64,000 nt of DNA from an uncultured Dorea sp. (GCA_910587575.1 CAJULU010000008.1:1-64000), one strand, 5' to 3'; positions 16,890 to 26,213 are shown, counted from the first letter of the stretch. Numbers and translations are program-made. The notes: generated by a model from the letters alone, not told the origin.

Positions 16890-17438
16890 ATGAACGGTCA
16901 TCAAAAACAGAGGGAACAGTCCGGCAGAATGATTGAGGAGGCATTATTCAGTCTGATGGAGAAGAAGCCTTACGCTCAGATTACGGTATCCGGGATTACC
17001 AGAAGAGCAGATATATCCAGGCGGACATTTTACCGCTTATACAGCGGAAAGGATGAAGTCCTTTGCCGCTATCTGGAAAAACTGTGCCGGAAATACCAGA
17101 GTGAAATCCACCCATTAGACAGATACGATGTCAGCCGGATTGCTCTGGATTATTTTACCTTCTGGTATCAGTATAAGGATTTCCTGCTTCTGATGCACAG
17201 ACAGGAGCTGGATGAGATGGTATGCGGTGAGATCAGCCGTCTGGCATTGTCTGTGATACAGTCCCGTATCAAAGACGGAGGGGATCGGGATTCCGAAGAA
17301 ATAGAATATTTTGCAGACTACTCCGCCGGCGGATTCACTCAGCTTCTCTGGCGCTGGATTGCGCATGGAATGCAGCAGGAGCCCCAGGAATACGCATTGG
17401 CTGTCAGCCGGTCACTCCGGAAATATATCAGTATATGA
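16890..17438 (+). CDS. TetR/AcrR family transcriptional regulator
   Basis: A 182-residue regulator. The N-terminal helix-turn-helix covers about residues 10-55: MIEEALFSLMEKKPYAQITV, then SGITRRADISRRTFYRLYSG. The helical C-terminal ligand domain includes a YFADYSAGGFTQLLWRWIAHG segment of the type seen in clostridial TetR members with a C-terminal DUF. It is divergent from the flavodoxin gene and presumably controls that gene and itself. AAGGAGAG precedes the ATG. Confidence 0.87.
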   Translation: MNGHQKQREQSGRMIEEALFSLMEKKPYAQITVSGITRRADISRRTFYRLYSGKDEVLCRYLEKLCRKYQSEIHPLDRYDVSRIALDYFTFWYQYKDFLLLMHRQELDEMVCGEISRLALSVIQSRIKDGGDRDSEEIEYFADYSAGGFTQLLWRWIAHGMQQEPQEYALAVSRSLRKYISI

Positions 17439-17491
17439 CTGCTGCTGCCATAAGCTGTGAAGAAAATTCACCAAAACCATAATTCTTTCAA

Positions 17492-17520
17492 TTGAAATCT
17501 TCCATCGGGCATACTAAAAT
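17492..17520 (+). promoter_or_regulatory. Sigma-A promoter for the mannoside operon
   Basis: TTGAAA (17492-17497), 17 bp, TAAAAT (17515-17520). The alpha-mannosidase ATG follows 36 bp later after AAGGAGG. Confidence 0.65.
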
Positions 17521-17556
17521 AATCCTATCAGATGGTTCGATGACAAGGAGGACGTT

Positions 17557-20500
17557 ATGTTTTTGACAGACAGAAAATTAGAGAGACGTATCGCAGAACT
17601 GGAGCAATACCGATATCGGGACAGGATTGCGCTTCAGAGTTTTGATGCAGCCAGAGAGGAACAGGGCGTGGTGGATCCCCTGCTTCCCGTTACAGGGGAG
17701 GCGGAGGAAACGGATTTAAGATGGTACACCTTACAGACAGGGGATACCTGGAAGGGGCGTGACCGTTTTCTGTGGCTTCACAAGGATGTTCAGATTCCGG
17801 CAGAATGGAAGGGGAAAAAGGCTGTTGGCATCTTCGATTTCGGCAATACCGGCGGCGGAAATAATTCCGGTTTTGAATCTATGGTCTATCTGAATGGCCA
17901 GAGATACCAGGGCGTAGATGGAAACCATAAAGAGGTATTTTTTGACGAGGCCCTGTATGGAACCACCGTGAATATTACCTTCCGCCTGTGGTCAGGACTG
18001 GAAGGCGGCGGTGTTCCCACAGAGCAGGAACACCGGATTGCCTGCGCCGACCTGGCGTGGCTGGATGAGAAGACGGATGATTTCTACTATCTGGCATCCA
18101 TGGTACGCCAGACGCTGGAAGAACTGGAAGATTCCAACCCCCTGCAGCATGAACTGCGCAAGGCGCTGAATGGGGCCTGCTTTCAGATTGACTGGACCCG
18201 TCCTGGCAGTGAGGCATTCTATGAATCCGTGCACCGGGCAGACGAGGAACTCAATGAGAGCATTGACAGAATGGACAAGAGCTCTATGGTAAATGTATAC
18301 TGTGTGGGCCATACCCACATTGATGTGGCATGGCTCTGGCGGCTGAAACACACGAGAGAAAAATGTTCCCGTTCTTTTTCCACCGTATTCCGTATGATGG
18401 AGATGTTTCCGGAATACATCTTCCTTCAGACCCAGCCCCAGTTATATGAGTACATGAAAGAAGAGTTCCCGGACATTTACGAAAATATCCGGGAAAGAGT
18501 GCGGGAAGGACGCTGGGAAGCCGACGGCGGTATGTGGGTAGAGGCTGACTGTAATCTGACAGGCGGAGAGTCCCTTACCAGACAGATCCTGATAGGAAGT
18601 AAGTTTATCAAGGATGAGTTTGGAAAAGACGTGGAATATCTGTGGCTGCCGGATGTGTTCGGTTATTCCTGGGCCCTGCCTCAGATCCTCAGGAAAGCCG
18701 GAATCCATACCTTTATGACAACAAAAATCAGCTGGAACCAGTATAACCGTATGCCCCACGATACATTCTGGTGGAAAGGCATCGACGGCAGTGAGGTTCT
18801 GACCCACTTCATCACTACGCCGGAGCCGTGGAGAGAGCGGGATTCCTGGTTTTATACTTATAACGGGCAGCTGCTTCCAAGAACGGTCAAAGGCGTGTGG
18901 GATGCATACCGGGATAAGGAGATGAATCAGGATCTGCTGATTTCCTTCGGATATGGAGACGGGGGCGGCGGGGTAAACCGTGATATGCTGGAATGCAGAA
19001 GAAGATTAGACCGGATTCCGGGGCTTCCCAATGTGAAGATGTCTACGGCAGGGGAATATTTCCGCAGGCTTCATGATACGGTGGAGCATACGGATCAGTA
19101 TGTCCATACCTGGGACGGAGAACTGTATCTGGAGTATCACCGGGGAACTTATACCAGCCAGGCCTATAACAAGCGTATGAACCGCAGGATGGAACTTTTG
19201 TACCGCCGGGCCGAATGGATGACGGTGATGGCAGCATTAGAGTCTGACGATCTGGGAAAAGCGAAACAGGAAGAACTGACCAGAGGATGGAAGCACATTC
19301 TGACAGACCAGTTTCATGATATTATCCCAGGTTCCTCCATCCATGAGGTATACGAAGATTCCAGGAAGGATTATGAATGGATTGAGAGCATTGCCCGCAA
19401 AGTGGAGCAGGAAGCATTCCGGCAGATCTTAGGACCGAAGGAATGTACCTATACGGTGTTCAATGATTCCGGATGGAAGATGGATCAGATTGTGGCAGTT
19501 CCAGAAGTAGCGGACGGAAGATACCGGGATGGGGACGGAAAGGAACTGACAGCCCAGAAAGGGCAGGGAGTGACTTATGTGGAAGTCAGAGATGTTCCGG
19601 CAATGGGAATGAAAGTGATTTCTTTCGAAAATGGTGCGCAGGACGTTTCGGCAGAGGAGAAATTTACTTTTAAAGAAGTTTCGTCAAAAGAAAGGGAAAT
19701 AGAAACGCCGTTCTACCGGATATCCCTGAACCAGTATGGCCAGATGGCCCGTCTGTATGATAAAACCTATGACCGCAGCGTGATTCCGGAAGGAGAGCGG
19801 GCCAACGTATTCCAGGTATTTGAAGACAGACCCCTTGACTTTGACGCCTGGGATATTGATATCTTTTACCAGGAAAAAATGCGGGAGATCACGAATCTTA
19901 CGGCGTTTGAGGTTACGGAAATGGGGCCGCTTTGTATGAAAATTCATATGGAGTGGGATTTTGCACCCCGCCCTGTCTCCTGTCAGACGGATTCTGCCGG
20001 AAAGCAGGACGGGTCATCAGACCGGGGATGGTCCTGTATCAGACAGGATATGATTCTTTACAGTAATCACAGGCGGATTGATTTTAAGACAGAAGTAGAT
20101 TTCCATGAACAGCACCAGCTTCTGAAAGCTGCATTTCCGGTAGAGATCCGTTCTACCTATGGTACCTATGATGTGCAGTATGGAAATGTGCGGCGGCCGA
20201 ATCACTGGAACACAAGCTGGGATCAGGCAAAATTCGAGACAGTGGCCCACAGGTGGGCGGATCTGTCGGAACGCAATTATGGAGTAAGTATCTTAAATGA
20301 CTGCAAATACGGACATGATATCAAGGATCACGTGATGCGGATTTCCCTGTTAAGGGCCGGAACCCATCCGGATCATCTGCAGGACCAGGGAAAGCACACC
20401 TTTACCTATGCGCTGCTTCCCCACAAAGGAGATTTTGTGGAAGGTGATGTTGTGAAGGAGGCATTTGCGCTGAATAATCCAATGGTGATCAGAAAGGGAG

Positions 20501-20772
20501 GAAGCAGCCTGCCCTATGAAAGCTTCCTGTCCTTCGATTGCGGACAGGTGGAACTGGATGCAGTAAAGAAGTCGGAAGACGGGCGGTATGTTGTGATCCG
20601 TTTCCATGAATTTGCCGGGGCAAGGCAGAAGGTGACGTTGAAGCCGGGATTTGCGTATCGGACATGGGCAGAATGCGATCTGCGGGAACGTCCGCTGACG
20701 GCATTTACCCAGGAGAAAATCAGTCTGAATCTGCATGCCTATGAGATTAAGACGATACTGATCCAGGTGTAA
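17557..20772 (+). CDS. GH38 alpha-mannosidase
   Basis: A 1071-residue cytosolic enzyme with no signal peptide, the usual length for bacterial GH38. It removes alpha-linked mannose. The catalytic domain begins near residue 245 with GHTHIDVAWLWRLKHTREK (zinc-binding His and Asp), followed by GGMWVEADCNLTGGES and LPDVFGYSWALPQIL, whose Asp (about residue 365) is the nucleophile. The N-terminal 240 residues are a beta-rich domain, and the C-terminal half is the GH38 beta-sandwich region. It is the first gene of an operon with CutC, an epimerase-like protein, an isomerase and beta-mannosidase. Substrates are probably imported manno-oligosaccharides, perhaps from host or yeast N-glycans; no mannose transporter lies in the window. 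Confidence 0.92.
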   Translation: MFLTDRKLERRIAELEQYRYRDRIALQSFDAAREEQGVVDPLLPVTGEAEETDLRWYTLQTGDTWKGRDRFLWLHKDVQIPAEWKGKKAVGIFDFGNTGGGNNSGFESMVYLNGQRYQGVDGNHKEVFFDEALYGTTVNITFRLWSGLEGGGVPTEQEHRIACADLAWLDEKTDDFYYLASMVRQTLEELEDSNPLQHELRKALNGACFQIDWTRPGSEAFYESVHRADEELNESIDRMDKSSMVNVYCVGHTHIDVAWLWRLKHTREKCSRSFSTVFRMMEMFPEYIFLQTQPQLYEYMKEEFPDIYENIRERVREGRWEADGGMWVEADCNLTGGESLTRQILIGSKFIKDEFGKDVEYLWLPDVFGYSWALPQILRKAGIHTFMTTKISWNQYNRMPHDTFWWKGIDGSEVLTHFITTPEPWRERDSWFYTYNGQLLPRTVKGVWDAYRDKEMNQDLLISFGYGDGGGGVNRDMLECRRRLDRIPGLPNVKMSTAGEYFRRLHDTVEHTDQYVHTWDGELYLEYHRGTYTSQAYNKRMNRRMELLYRRAEWMTVMAALESDDLGKAKQEELTRGWKHILTDQFHDIIPGSSIHEVYEDSRKDYEWIESIARKVEQEAFRQILGPKECTYTVFNDSGWKMDQIVAVPEVADGRYRDGDGKELTAQKGQGVTYVEVRDVPAMGMKVISFENGAQDVSAEEKFTFKEVSSKEREIETPFYRISLNQYGQMARLYDKTYDRSVIPEGERANVFQVFEDRPLDFDAWDIDIFYQEKMREITNLTAFEVTEMGPLCMKIHMEWDFAPRPVSCQTDSAGKQDGSSDRGWSCIRQDMILYSNHRRIDFKTEVDFHEQHQLLKAAFPVEIRSTYGTYDVQYGNVRRPNHWNTSWDQAKFETVAHRWADLSERNYGVSILNDCKYGHDIKDHVMRISLLRAGTHPDHLQDQGKHTFTYALLPHKGDFVEGDVVKEAFALNNPMVIRKGGSSLPYESFLSFDCGQVELDAVKKSEDGRYVVIRFHEFAGARQKVTLKPGFAYRTWAECDLRERPLTAFTQEKISLNLHAYEIKTILIQV

Positions 20773-20878
20773 GCGCAGCAAAAGAGTGATTGACGTCTGG
20801 AAGTCCAGGAAGTAGAATAGGGAGAGAGGGAAACCCTTTAACAAATACTAGAAAATAATGAGAATGGATGGAAAGATA

Positions 20879-21616
20879 ATGTCAAAGCTGGAAGTGTGTG
20901 TGGACTCTGCAGAGTCTGCAATGATAGCGCAGGAGGCAGGCGCAGACTGTCTTGAGGTGTGTGCGAATCTGATCATCGGCGGAACTACGCCAGGGGTGAG
21001 TCAGTTCCGGCAGATCCGGGAAGCGTGCAGTATCGGGCTGAATGTGCTGGTTCGTCCGAGAGCCGGTGATTTTCTGTATACGGATGCGGAATTCCGGATG
21101 ATCAGAGAAGATATCCAGATGTTCCGGGAGCTGGGGGCAGACGGCATTGTAGCCGGCTGCCTCCGTGCAGACGGGAATCTGGATATCTGCCGGATGAAGG
21201 AACTGCTGAGGTGTGCAGACGGGTTATCATTTACCCTTCACCGGGCGTTCGATGTGTGCCGGGATCCTTACCAGGCGCTTGAGGAGGCTGTTTCGTCAGG
21301 GGTGGATACCATTCTTACTTCGGGACAGGCGGCGGACTGTATGGCCGGGAAAGAGGTTTTGAAGAAGCTGATGATTCTGGCAGACGGACGGATAGAGATT
21401 CTGGTTGGCGGCGGGGTAAATGCAGAGGTCATCCGGCAGATGAAAGAGGAGATCCATGCGGATAGTTTTCATATGTCTGGGAAACGGAAGATGGACAGCG
21501 GGATGGTTTACCGGAAGGAAGGGGTCAGTATGGGGCCTGCGGGGGTTCATGAATATGAGATTTACCGTACTGACGGAGAAGAGATCAGAAGGGCAGGCAG
21601 GATTCTGCGAAGATAA
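20879..21616 (+). CDS. cutC: CutC family protein
   Basis: About 245 residues, a TIM-barrel of the CutC family. LEVCVDSAESAMIAQEAGAD, VLVRPRAGDFLYTDAEF, GADGIVAGCL, FTLHRAFDVCRDP and ILTSGQA are the family blocks. CutC was named for copper tolerance, but its enzymatic role is unsettled. In this genome it sits between alpha-mannosidase and epimerase-like genes, which points to a sugar role rather than copper. ATG 20879 gives the usual MSKLEVCVDS start; ATG 20858 is the alternative. It is separated from the preceding gene by about 100 bp. Confidence 0.85.
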   Translation: MSKLEVCVDSAESAMIAQEAGADCLEVCANLIIGGTTPGVSQFRQIREACSIGLNVLVRPRAGDFLYTDAEFRMIREDIQMFRELGADGIVAGCLRADGNLDICRMKELLRCADGLSFTLHRAFDVCRDPYQALEEAVSSGVDTILTSGQAADCMAGKEVLKKLMILADGRIEILVGGGVNAEVIRQMKEEIHADSFHMSGKRKMDSGMVYRKEGVSMGPAGVHEYEIYRTDGEEIRRAGRILRR

Positions 21617-21689
21617 GACGCTTATCATTTCACCAGGCAGAAGAGAGTCTGCGGGGATCAGGATTATCATGAGAAGGGAGGGAGTGCCT

Positions 21690-22751
21690 ATGGCAGATCA
21701 GAAAGAACTGCTTTGCAGGGTGGGAAGTATGCAGCAGCTTGCATATGTGCGCCCGGTTACTTACGAGGAAGGAAGAGCAAGGGGAATGCGGGCGTTTGAG
21801 GTGAAGAACGGGCCCTTGAAGTTCAGTGTGATGGCTGATAAATGCCTGGATCTTGCGGAGGTTTCCTTTTGCGGGCATAATATCAGCTTCCTTGCCAAAC
21901 CGGGGCTGATGGGGCGGAATCATTTTGACACGAATGGGGCGGAGGCGCAGCGCAGTATTATGGGCGGGATGTTGTTTACCTGCGGACTTGAGAATATCTG
22001 TGCGCCCTGTCAGGCTGAGGGCAAGGATTTCCCCATGCATGGGCGGATACGCACCACACCTTCGGAGCATACGGGCGCAGATGCCCGGTGGGTGGGGGAC
22101 CGGTATATTCTGACGGTGCAGGGAACCATGAGGGAAGCAGAACTTTTCGGGGAGAATCTGGTGCTTCGCAGGCAGATTACTACCTGTTATGGGGAGAACC
22201 GGATCTCTATTGAGGATGAGATTACCAACGAAGGGTTCCGCAGGGAGCCTATGATGCTGTTGTATCATATCAATGTGGGCTATCCCCTGCTGTGTGAGGA
22301 TTCAGAGATTCTGATTCCGTCAAAGAAGGCGGTTCCAAGAGATGAGGCGGCAAAAGCCGGTCTGACGCACTGGAACCAGATGGAGGCGCCAAAGGATGAG
22401 GAGCCGGAAGCAGTGTTCCTGCATGAGATGGCGGCGGACTGTGAAGGGAATACGTTTGCCTGTGTGCTGAACCGGAAGCTTGGAATCGGGCTTAAGGTGG
22501 AATACCAGGTGAGGGAACTGCCCTATTTTATGCAATGGAAGTCTGTCGCATCCGGTGATTATGTGATGGGTCTGGAACCGGCCAATTCCAGTGTTTACGG
22601 GAAACTGTATCATATAAAGGAGAACAGCCTGCATAAGATGGAACCGTTTGCCGTGGAGCGTAAGAAGATTGTACTTACGTTTCTCTCGGGTGGAGAGCTT
22701 GAGGCTGAGAGGAGCAGGCTAAAGGAGTTCCTGCACAGAACCACAACTTAA
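21690..22751 (+). CDS. Aldose 1-epimerase-like protein (DUF4432 type)
   Basis: About 353 residues of galactose-mutarotase-like beta-sandwich fold. MRAFEVKNGPLKFSVMADKC and LDLAEVSFCGHNISFL are near the N-terminus; FPMHGRIRTTPSEH carries a probable catalytic His, and LLYHINVGYPLL the second His. DUF4432 proteins are sugar mutarotase-like proteins usually found in sugar-use operons. The ATG at 21690 is chosen for its GGGAGGG 6-8 bp upstream; the open frame runs further up into cutC but that part is not protein-like. The role is probably anomer interconversion of mannose or a related sugar. About 90 bp containing a degenerate repeat follow. Confidence 0.8.
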   Translation: MADQKELLCRVGSMQQLAYVRPVTYEEGRARGMRAFEVKNGPLKFSVMADKCLDLAEVSFCGHNISFLAKPGLMGRNHFDTNGAEAQRSIMGGMLFTCGLENICAPCQAEGKDFPMHGRIRTTPSEHTGADARWVGDRYILTVQGTMREAELFGENLVLRRQITTCYGENRISIEDEITNEGFRREPMMLLYHINVGYPLLCEDSEILIPSKKAVPRDEAAKAGLTHWNQMEAPKDEEPEAVFLHEMAADCEGNTFACVLNRKLGIGLKVEYQVRELPYFMQWKSVASGDYVMGLEPANSSVYGKLYHIKENSLHKMEPFAVERKKIVLTFLSGGELEAERSRLKEFLHRTTT

Positions 22752-22759
22752 TGGAACGC

Positions 22760-22808
22760 AGGTCTGTCCGCCCGGAGGGCATGCATGACGGTGTGCCTTT
22801 GGGGATAG
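22760..22808 (-). repeat. Degenerate copy of the interspersed palindromic repeat
   Basis: Read on the minus strand, this stretch matches the repeat core found at 24194-24290 and 40740-40802: AGGCACACCGT, then ATGCATGCCC, then GGGCGGACAGAC. It is an inverted, diverged copy in the gap before the isomerase gene. Confidence 0.65.
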
Positions 22809-22843
22809 AACCTGGAATGGATGAATAAGGAAGGAGATAAATA

Positions 22844-23521
22844 ATGAAACGTTCAAAAATAAACGCAGAGATCAGACATATGGAGGAGATGATACAGGCT
22901 CATGGATTCGAGATTCCCCCCTTCTGTAAGTGGTCTGCTGAAGAATGGAAGACAAAGGGAGCGGAATATGATGAGATCCGGGACAATATGCTGGGATGGG
23001 ATATTACGGATTACGGCCTGGGGAAATTCGACCAGGTGGGATTTTCTCTGATCACAATCCGCAATGGGAATCTGAAAATGGATCGATACACCAAGACGTA
23101 TGCGGAGAAGCTTCTGCTTGTGAAAGAAGGTCAGATGGCGCCGATGCATTTCCACTGGAAGAAGATGGAGGATATCATTAACAGAGGCGGCGGTAATGTG
23201 CTGATTACGGTGTACAATTCCACAAAGGACGGAGAGTTTGCGGACACAGATGTTACCGTGAACTGTGACGGGCGGGAATTTACGGTGCCGGCAGGTACAA
23301 AGGTGAGGCTGACGCCGGGCGAAAGTATTACGATTTACCCCTATATGTACCATGATTTCCATGTGGAAGAGGGGAGCGGAGACGTGCTTCTGGGGGAAGT
23401 GTCCATGTGCAATGACGATGAACATGATAACCGGTTCTATGAGCCGATCGGCCGTTTCCCCGAGATTGAGGAGGACGAAGAACCGTACCGTTTATTATGT
23501 AATGAATATCCGAAGGCATAG
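22844..23521 (+). CDS. D-lyxose / D-mannose isomerase (cupin family)
   Basis: A 225-residue cupin-type sugar isomerase. MAPMHFHWKKMEDIINRGGG contains the metal-binding His-x-His and Glu, and MYHDFHVEEGSGDVLLGEVS supplies the late His. DNRFYEPI near the end is also conserved. The family interconverts D-lyxose with D-xylulose and D-mannose with D-fructose. In this operon the likely job is to turn mannose released by the two mannosidases into fructose for glycolysis. AAGGAGATAAATA precedes the ATG. Confidence 0.87.
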   Translation: MKRSKINAEIRHMEEMIQAHGFEIPPFCKWSAEEWKTKGAEYDEIRDNMLGWDITDYGLGKFDQVGFSLITIRNGNLKMDRYTKTYAEKLLLVKEGQMAPMHFHWKKMEDIINRGGGNVLITVYNSTKDGEFADTDVTVNCDGREFTVPAGTKVRLTPGESITIYPYMYHDFHVEEGSGDVLLGEVSMCNDDEHDNRFYEPIGRFPEIEEDEEPYRLLCNEYPKA

Positions 23522-23551
23522 CTGCAGACACTCGGTAAGGCAGGAGAGAAT

Positions 23552-26062
23552 ATGATAAAACAGAATTTGAACAAGGGATGGCATATGCGCCGGCAGAAAG
23601 AGGCGGCGCAGCCTGCCGTTGTGCCGGGAACGGTGTATACAGATCTGCTGCGAAACGGCAGCATGGAAGATCCTTTCTGGAAGGACAATGAGATTCGCAC
23701 CCTTCCTCTGATGGAATCTGATTATGAATACGAGGTAACCTTTACCCCAGGGGCAGAACTGCTTAAGCAGGATCAGATTCTGCTCCATTTTGACGGAGTG
23801 GATACAATCGCCGATATTTATCTGAACCAGGAACAGATAGGCAGCGCCTGTAATATGCACCGGATCTGGGAATTTGATGTAACGGGCGTACTCCGGGAAA
23901 GAGAAAACGTGCTGCGGGTCGTGCTGCACTCGCCCTTGCGGTACATCAGAGAAGCGTATGCCAGGTGCCGGACGCAAGGGTCTGAGGACGCTATGGACGG
24001 GTTTGTACATATACGGAAAGCGCACTGTATGTTCGGATGGGACTGGGGAGCGCATCTGCCGGATGCGGGGATTTTCCGCCCGGTATCACTGATTGGAGTG
24101 AAGCGGGCAAGACTGGAAAGTGTGTATATCATCCAGGAACATACGGATGACAATGTGGTGCTGCATTTCCAGGTAGAGAGTTCCGAGGATATTGACGGGG
24201 CGGGCGGACTTCGTCCGTTAAGGTATACCCAAGGGCATACCGTGATGCATGCCCCAGACGGGGCGGGCGGACTCCGTCCGTTAAGGTATACGGTAGAGAT
24301 CAGGGAACCGGACGGAACTATCCGGGAATATCAGAATTCCCCCAGGGAAATCTTAATCGGACACCCGCAGCTATGGTGGCCCAACGGATACGGAGACCAG
24401 CCTCTTTACACGGTAAAAGTCACCCTTTACGCAGACGGGGAGCCTCTGGATGTCTGGGAGCGCAGAATCGGGCTTCGGACCATGACCATGCGGATCGAGA
24501 AGGATCAGTGGGGAGAAAGTTTTGCCCATGAGGTAAACGGAGTCGCCGTCTTTGCCATGGGAGCAGATTACATTCCGGAGGATCACCTGCTGGGAAGGAT
24601 TACGCCGGAAACCACCCGGAAACTGCTTGAACAGTGTGTAGCGGCGAATCATAATACCATCCGTGTGTGGGGCGGGGGCTATTATCCGGAAGACTGGTTC
24701 TACGATCTCTGTGATGAACTGGGGCTGATTGTCTGGCAGGATTTCATGTTTGCCTGTGCCGTGTACGAACTGACGCCGGAATTTAAAGCCAATATCCGCC
24801 AGGAATTCATCGACAACGTCAGACGCCTCCGCCATCATGCCTCCTTAGGCTTGTGGTGCGGCAATAACGAGATGGAGATGTTTGTGGATCAAGGAGTCTG
24901 GGTAACGAAGAAAACGGAAGTGCGGGACTATGTCATCATGTATGAGCAGTTAATCCCGGAGGTGCTGGCCGAGTATGATCCCCAGACCTTCTACTGGCCT
25001 GCTAGCCCCTCTTCGGGCGGGGCTTTTGATGAGCCCAACAGCCCGGACCGGGGAGACGTACATTACTGGGAGGTGTGGCATGGGAACCGGCCGTTTTCGG
25101 ATTACCGCAGGTATTTTTTCCGTTATGCGTCTGAATTCGGATTCCAGTCTCTTCCCAGCAGGAAGACCATTGAAACGTTCACAGACGATCCCAGGGATCT
25201 GAACATTTTTTCCTATGTGATGGAAAAACATCAGAGAAATAACGGCGCAAATGGAAAGATTATGAAGTATCTGCAGCAGACATACCTGTATCCGACGGAT
25301 TTTGATACTTTAATCTATGCTTCCCAGCTGCTGCAGGCGGATGCAATCCGGTACGGAGTCGAGCATTTCCGGAGAAACCGGGGACGCTGCATGGGCGCTA
25401 TTGTGTGGCAGCTCAATGACTGCTGGCCGGTAATCTCCTGGTCGTCCATTGATTATTGCGGAAGATGGAAGGCATTGCATTATGCGGAAAAGAGGTTCTT
25501 TGCACCGCTTCTGCTTTCCTGCCAGGAAGAAAGTATGATGACCCAGGAGGCTGACATGAACCGGGAGCATTTTGATTTTGAGAAGTCTGTCCGGCTGAAT
25601 GTGGCAAATGAGACCATGGAAGAACAACTGGTGCAGGTTTCCTGGTGGGTGCGCAATGCAAAGGCAGAAGTCCTGCGTGACGGCGGCGTCTGGGAGGGGA
25701 AGGTTCCGGCTCTGTCCAGTGTATGGCTTGACAAGGTGCTGCTGCCGGAGATTGATATTTTTTCGGAATATGTAAGTTATGAGATGCGAAAGGATGGGCA
25801 GCTGATTTCGGACGGGACAGTGATCTTCTCTTATCCGAAATATTTCCGGTATGAAGACCCGAAGCTTTGCTGCAGAGTGGAAGGCGATGAGATTGTGGTC
25901 AGGGCACAGGCCTATGCCAGGAGTGTGGAAATATTGAATGAAAATGAAGATCTCATTCTTTCAGACAATTATTTTGACTTGAACGGAGATGAAAAACGGG
26001 TGAAGATTCTTTCCGGCAAGGCGGATAAGATCCGGGTCAGAAGCGTGTTTGACATCCGGTAG
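23552..26062 (+). CDS. GH2 beta-mannosidase carrying an in-frame repeat insertion
   Basis: An 836-residue intracellular enzyme that removes beta-linked mannose. An N-terminal sugar-binding-like domain (FGWDWGAHLPDAG) is followed by an immunoglobulin-like domain and the catalytic barrel. The acid/base is Glu440 in WCGNNEMEMF and the probable nucleophile Glu528 in ASEFGFQS. Residues about 215-247 (nt 24194-24290) are not family sequence: they are the translation of the interspersed palindromic repeat, giving two DGAGGLRPLRYT blocks. The frame is kept, and the insert falls at a loop in the second domain, so the enzyme may well remain active. It ends the mannoside operon. Confidence 0.9.
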   Translation: MIKQNLNKGWHMRRQKEAAQPAVVPGTVYTDLLRNGSMEDPFWKDNEIRTLPLMESDYEYEVTFTPGAELLKQDQILLHFDGVDTIADIYLNQEQIGSACNMHRIWEFDVTGVLRERENVLRVVLHSPLRYIREAYARCRTQGSEDAMDGFVHIRKAHCMFGWDWGAHLPDAGIFRPVSLIGVKRARLESVYIIQEHTDDNVVLHFQVESSEDIDGAGGLRPLRYTQGHTVMHAPDGAGGLRPLRYTVEIREPDGTIREYQNSPREILIGHPQLWWPNGYGDQPLYTVKVTLYADGEPLDVWERRIGLRTMTMRIEKDQWGESFAHEVNGVAVFAMGADYIPEDHLLGRITPETTRKLLEQCVAANHNTIRVWGGGYYPEDWFYDLCDELGLIVWQDFMFACAVYELTPEFKANIRQEFIDNVRRLRHHASLGLWCGNNEMEMFVDQGVWVTKKTEVRDYVIMYEQLIPEVLAEYDPQTFYWPASPSSGGAFDEPNSPDRGDVHYWEVWHGNRPFSDYRRYFFRYASEFGFQSLPSRKTIETFTDDPRDLNIFSYVMEKHQRNNGANGKIMKYLQQTYLYPTDFDTLIYASQLLQADAIRYGVEHFRRNRGRCMGAIVWQLNDCWPVISWSSIDYCGRWKALHYAEKRFFAPLLLSCQEESMMTQEADMNREHFDFEKSVRLNVANETMEEQLVQVSWWVRNAKAEVLRDGGVWEGKVPALSSVWLDKVLLPEIDIFSEYVSYEMRKDGQLISDGTVIFSYPKYFRYEDPKLCCRVEGDEIVVRAQAYARSVEILNENEDLILSDNYFDLNGDEKRVKILSGKADKIRVRSVFDIR
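24194..24290 (+). repeat. Interspersed palindromic repeat inside the beta-mannosidase gene
   Basis: Two 34-bp direct copies (24194-24227 and 24257-24290, one mismatch) flank a 29-bp spacer. The 34-mer contains the hairpin CGGAC-TTC-GTCCG. The spacer contains GGGCAT...ATGCCC, and GCCCC-AGAC-GGGGC spans the spacer/second-copy junction. The spacer plus the second 34-mer recur almost exactly at 40740-40802 (60 of 63 bases). One spacer plus one unit is 63 bp, or 21 codons, so insertion or duplication keeps frame. Confidence 0.85.
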
Positions 26063-26068
26063 GCAGAA

Positions 26069-26126
26069 TCCGCATCGGGCAGAGGCTGCCGGCTGAAAGA
26101 TCCGTATCGGGCAAAGGCACTGCCGG
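26069..26126 (+). repeat. Short tandem direct repeat after beta-mannosidase
   Basis: TCCGCATCGGGCAGAGGCTG (26069 onward) is repeated with small changes as TCCGTATCGGGCAAAGGCAC (26101 onward). Each unit is about 25 bp and ends in TGCCGG. Significance is unknown. Confidence 0.5.
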
Positions 26127-26150
26127 GACTCTGGTATCAGAAAAGATAGA

Positions 26151-26188
26151 GGATATGGGATATTGCCAAGGCGCAATTTCCCATATCC
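26151..26188. terminator. Long hairpin between convergent genes
   Basis: GGATATGGGA (26151-26160) pairs perfectly with TCCCATATCC (26179-26188), and a nested ATTGC/GCAAT stem closes a 6-nt loop, giving 15 pairs with one T-T mismatch. There is no long U-tract, but the position between convergent gene ends supports a bidirectional terminator or RNA-stabilising hairpin. Confidence 0.6.
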
Positions 26189-26213
26189 TGTAAGAAATAA
26201 GCGGCAGTTCCGG

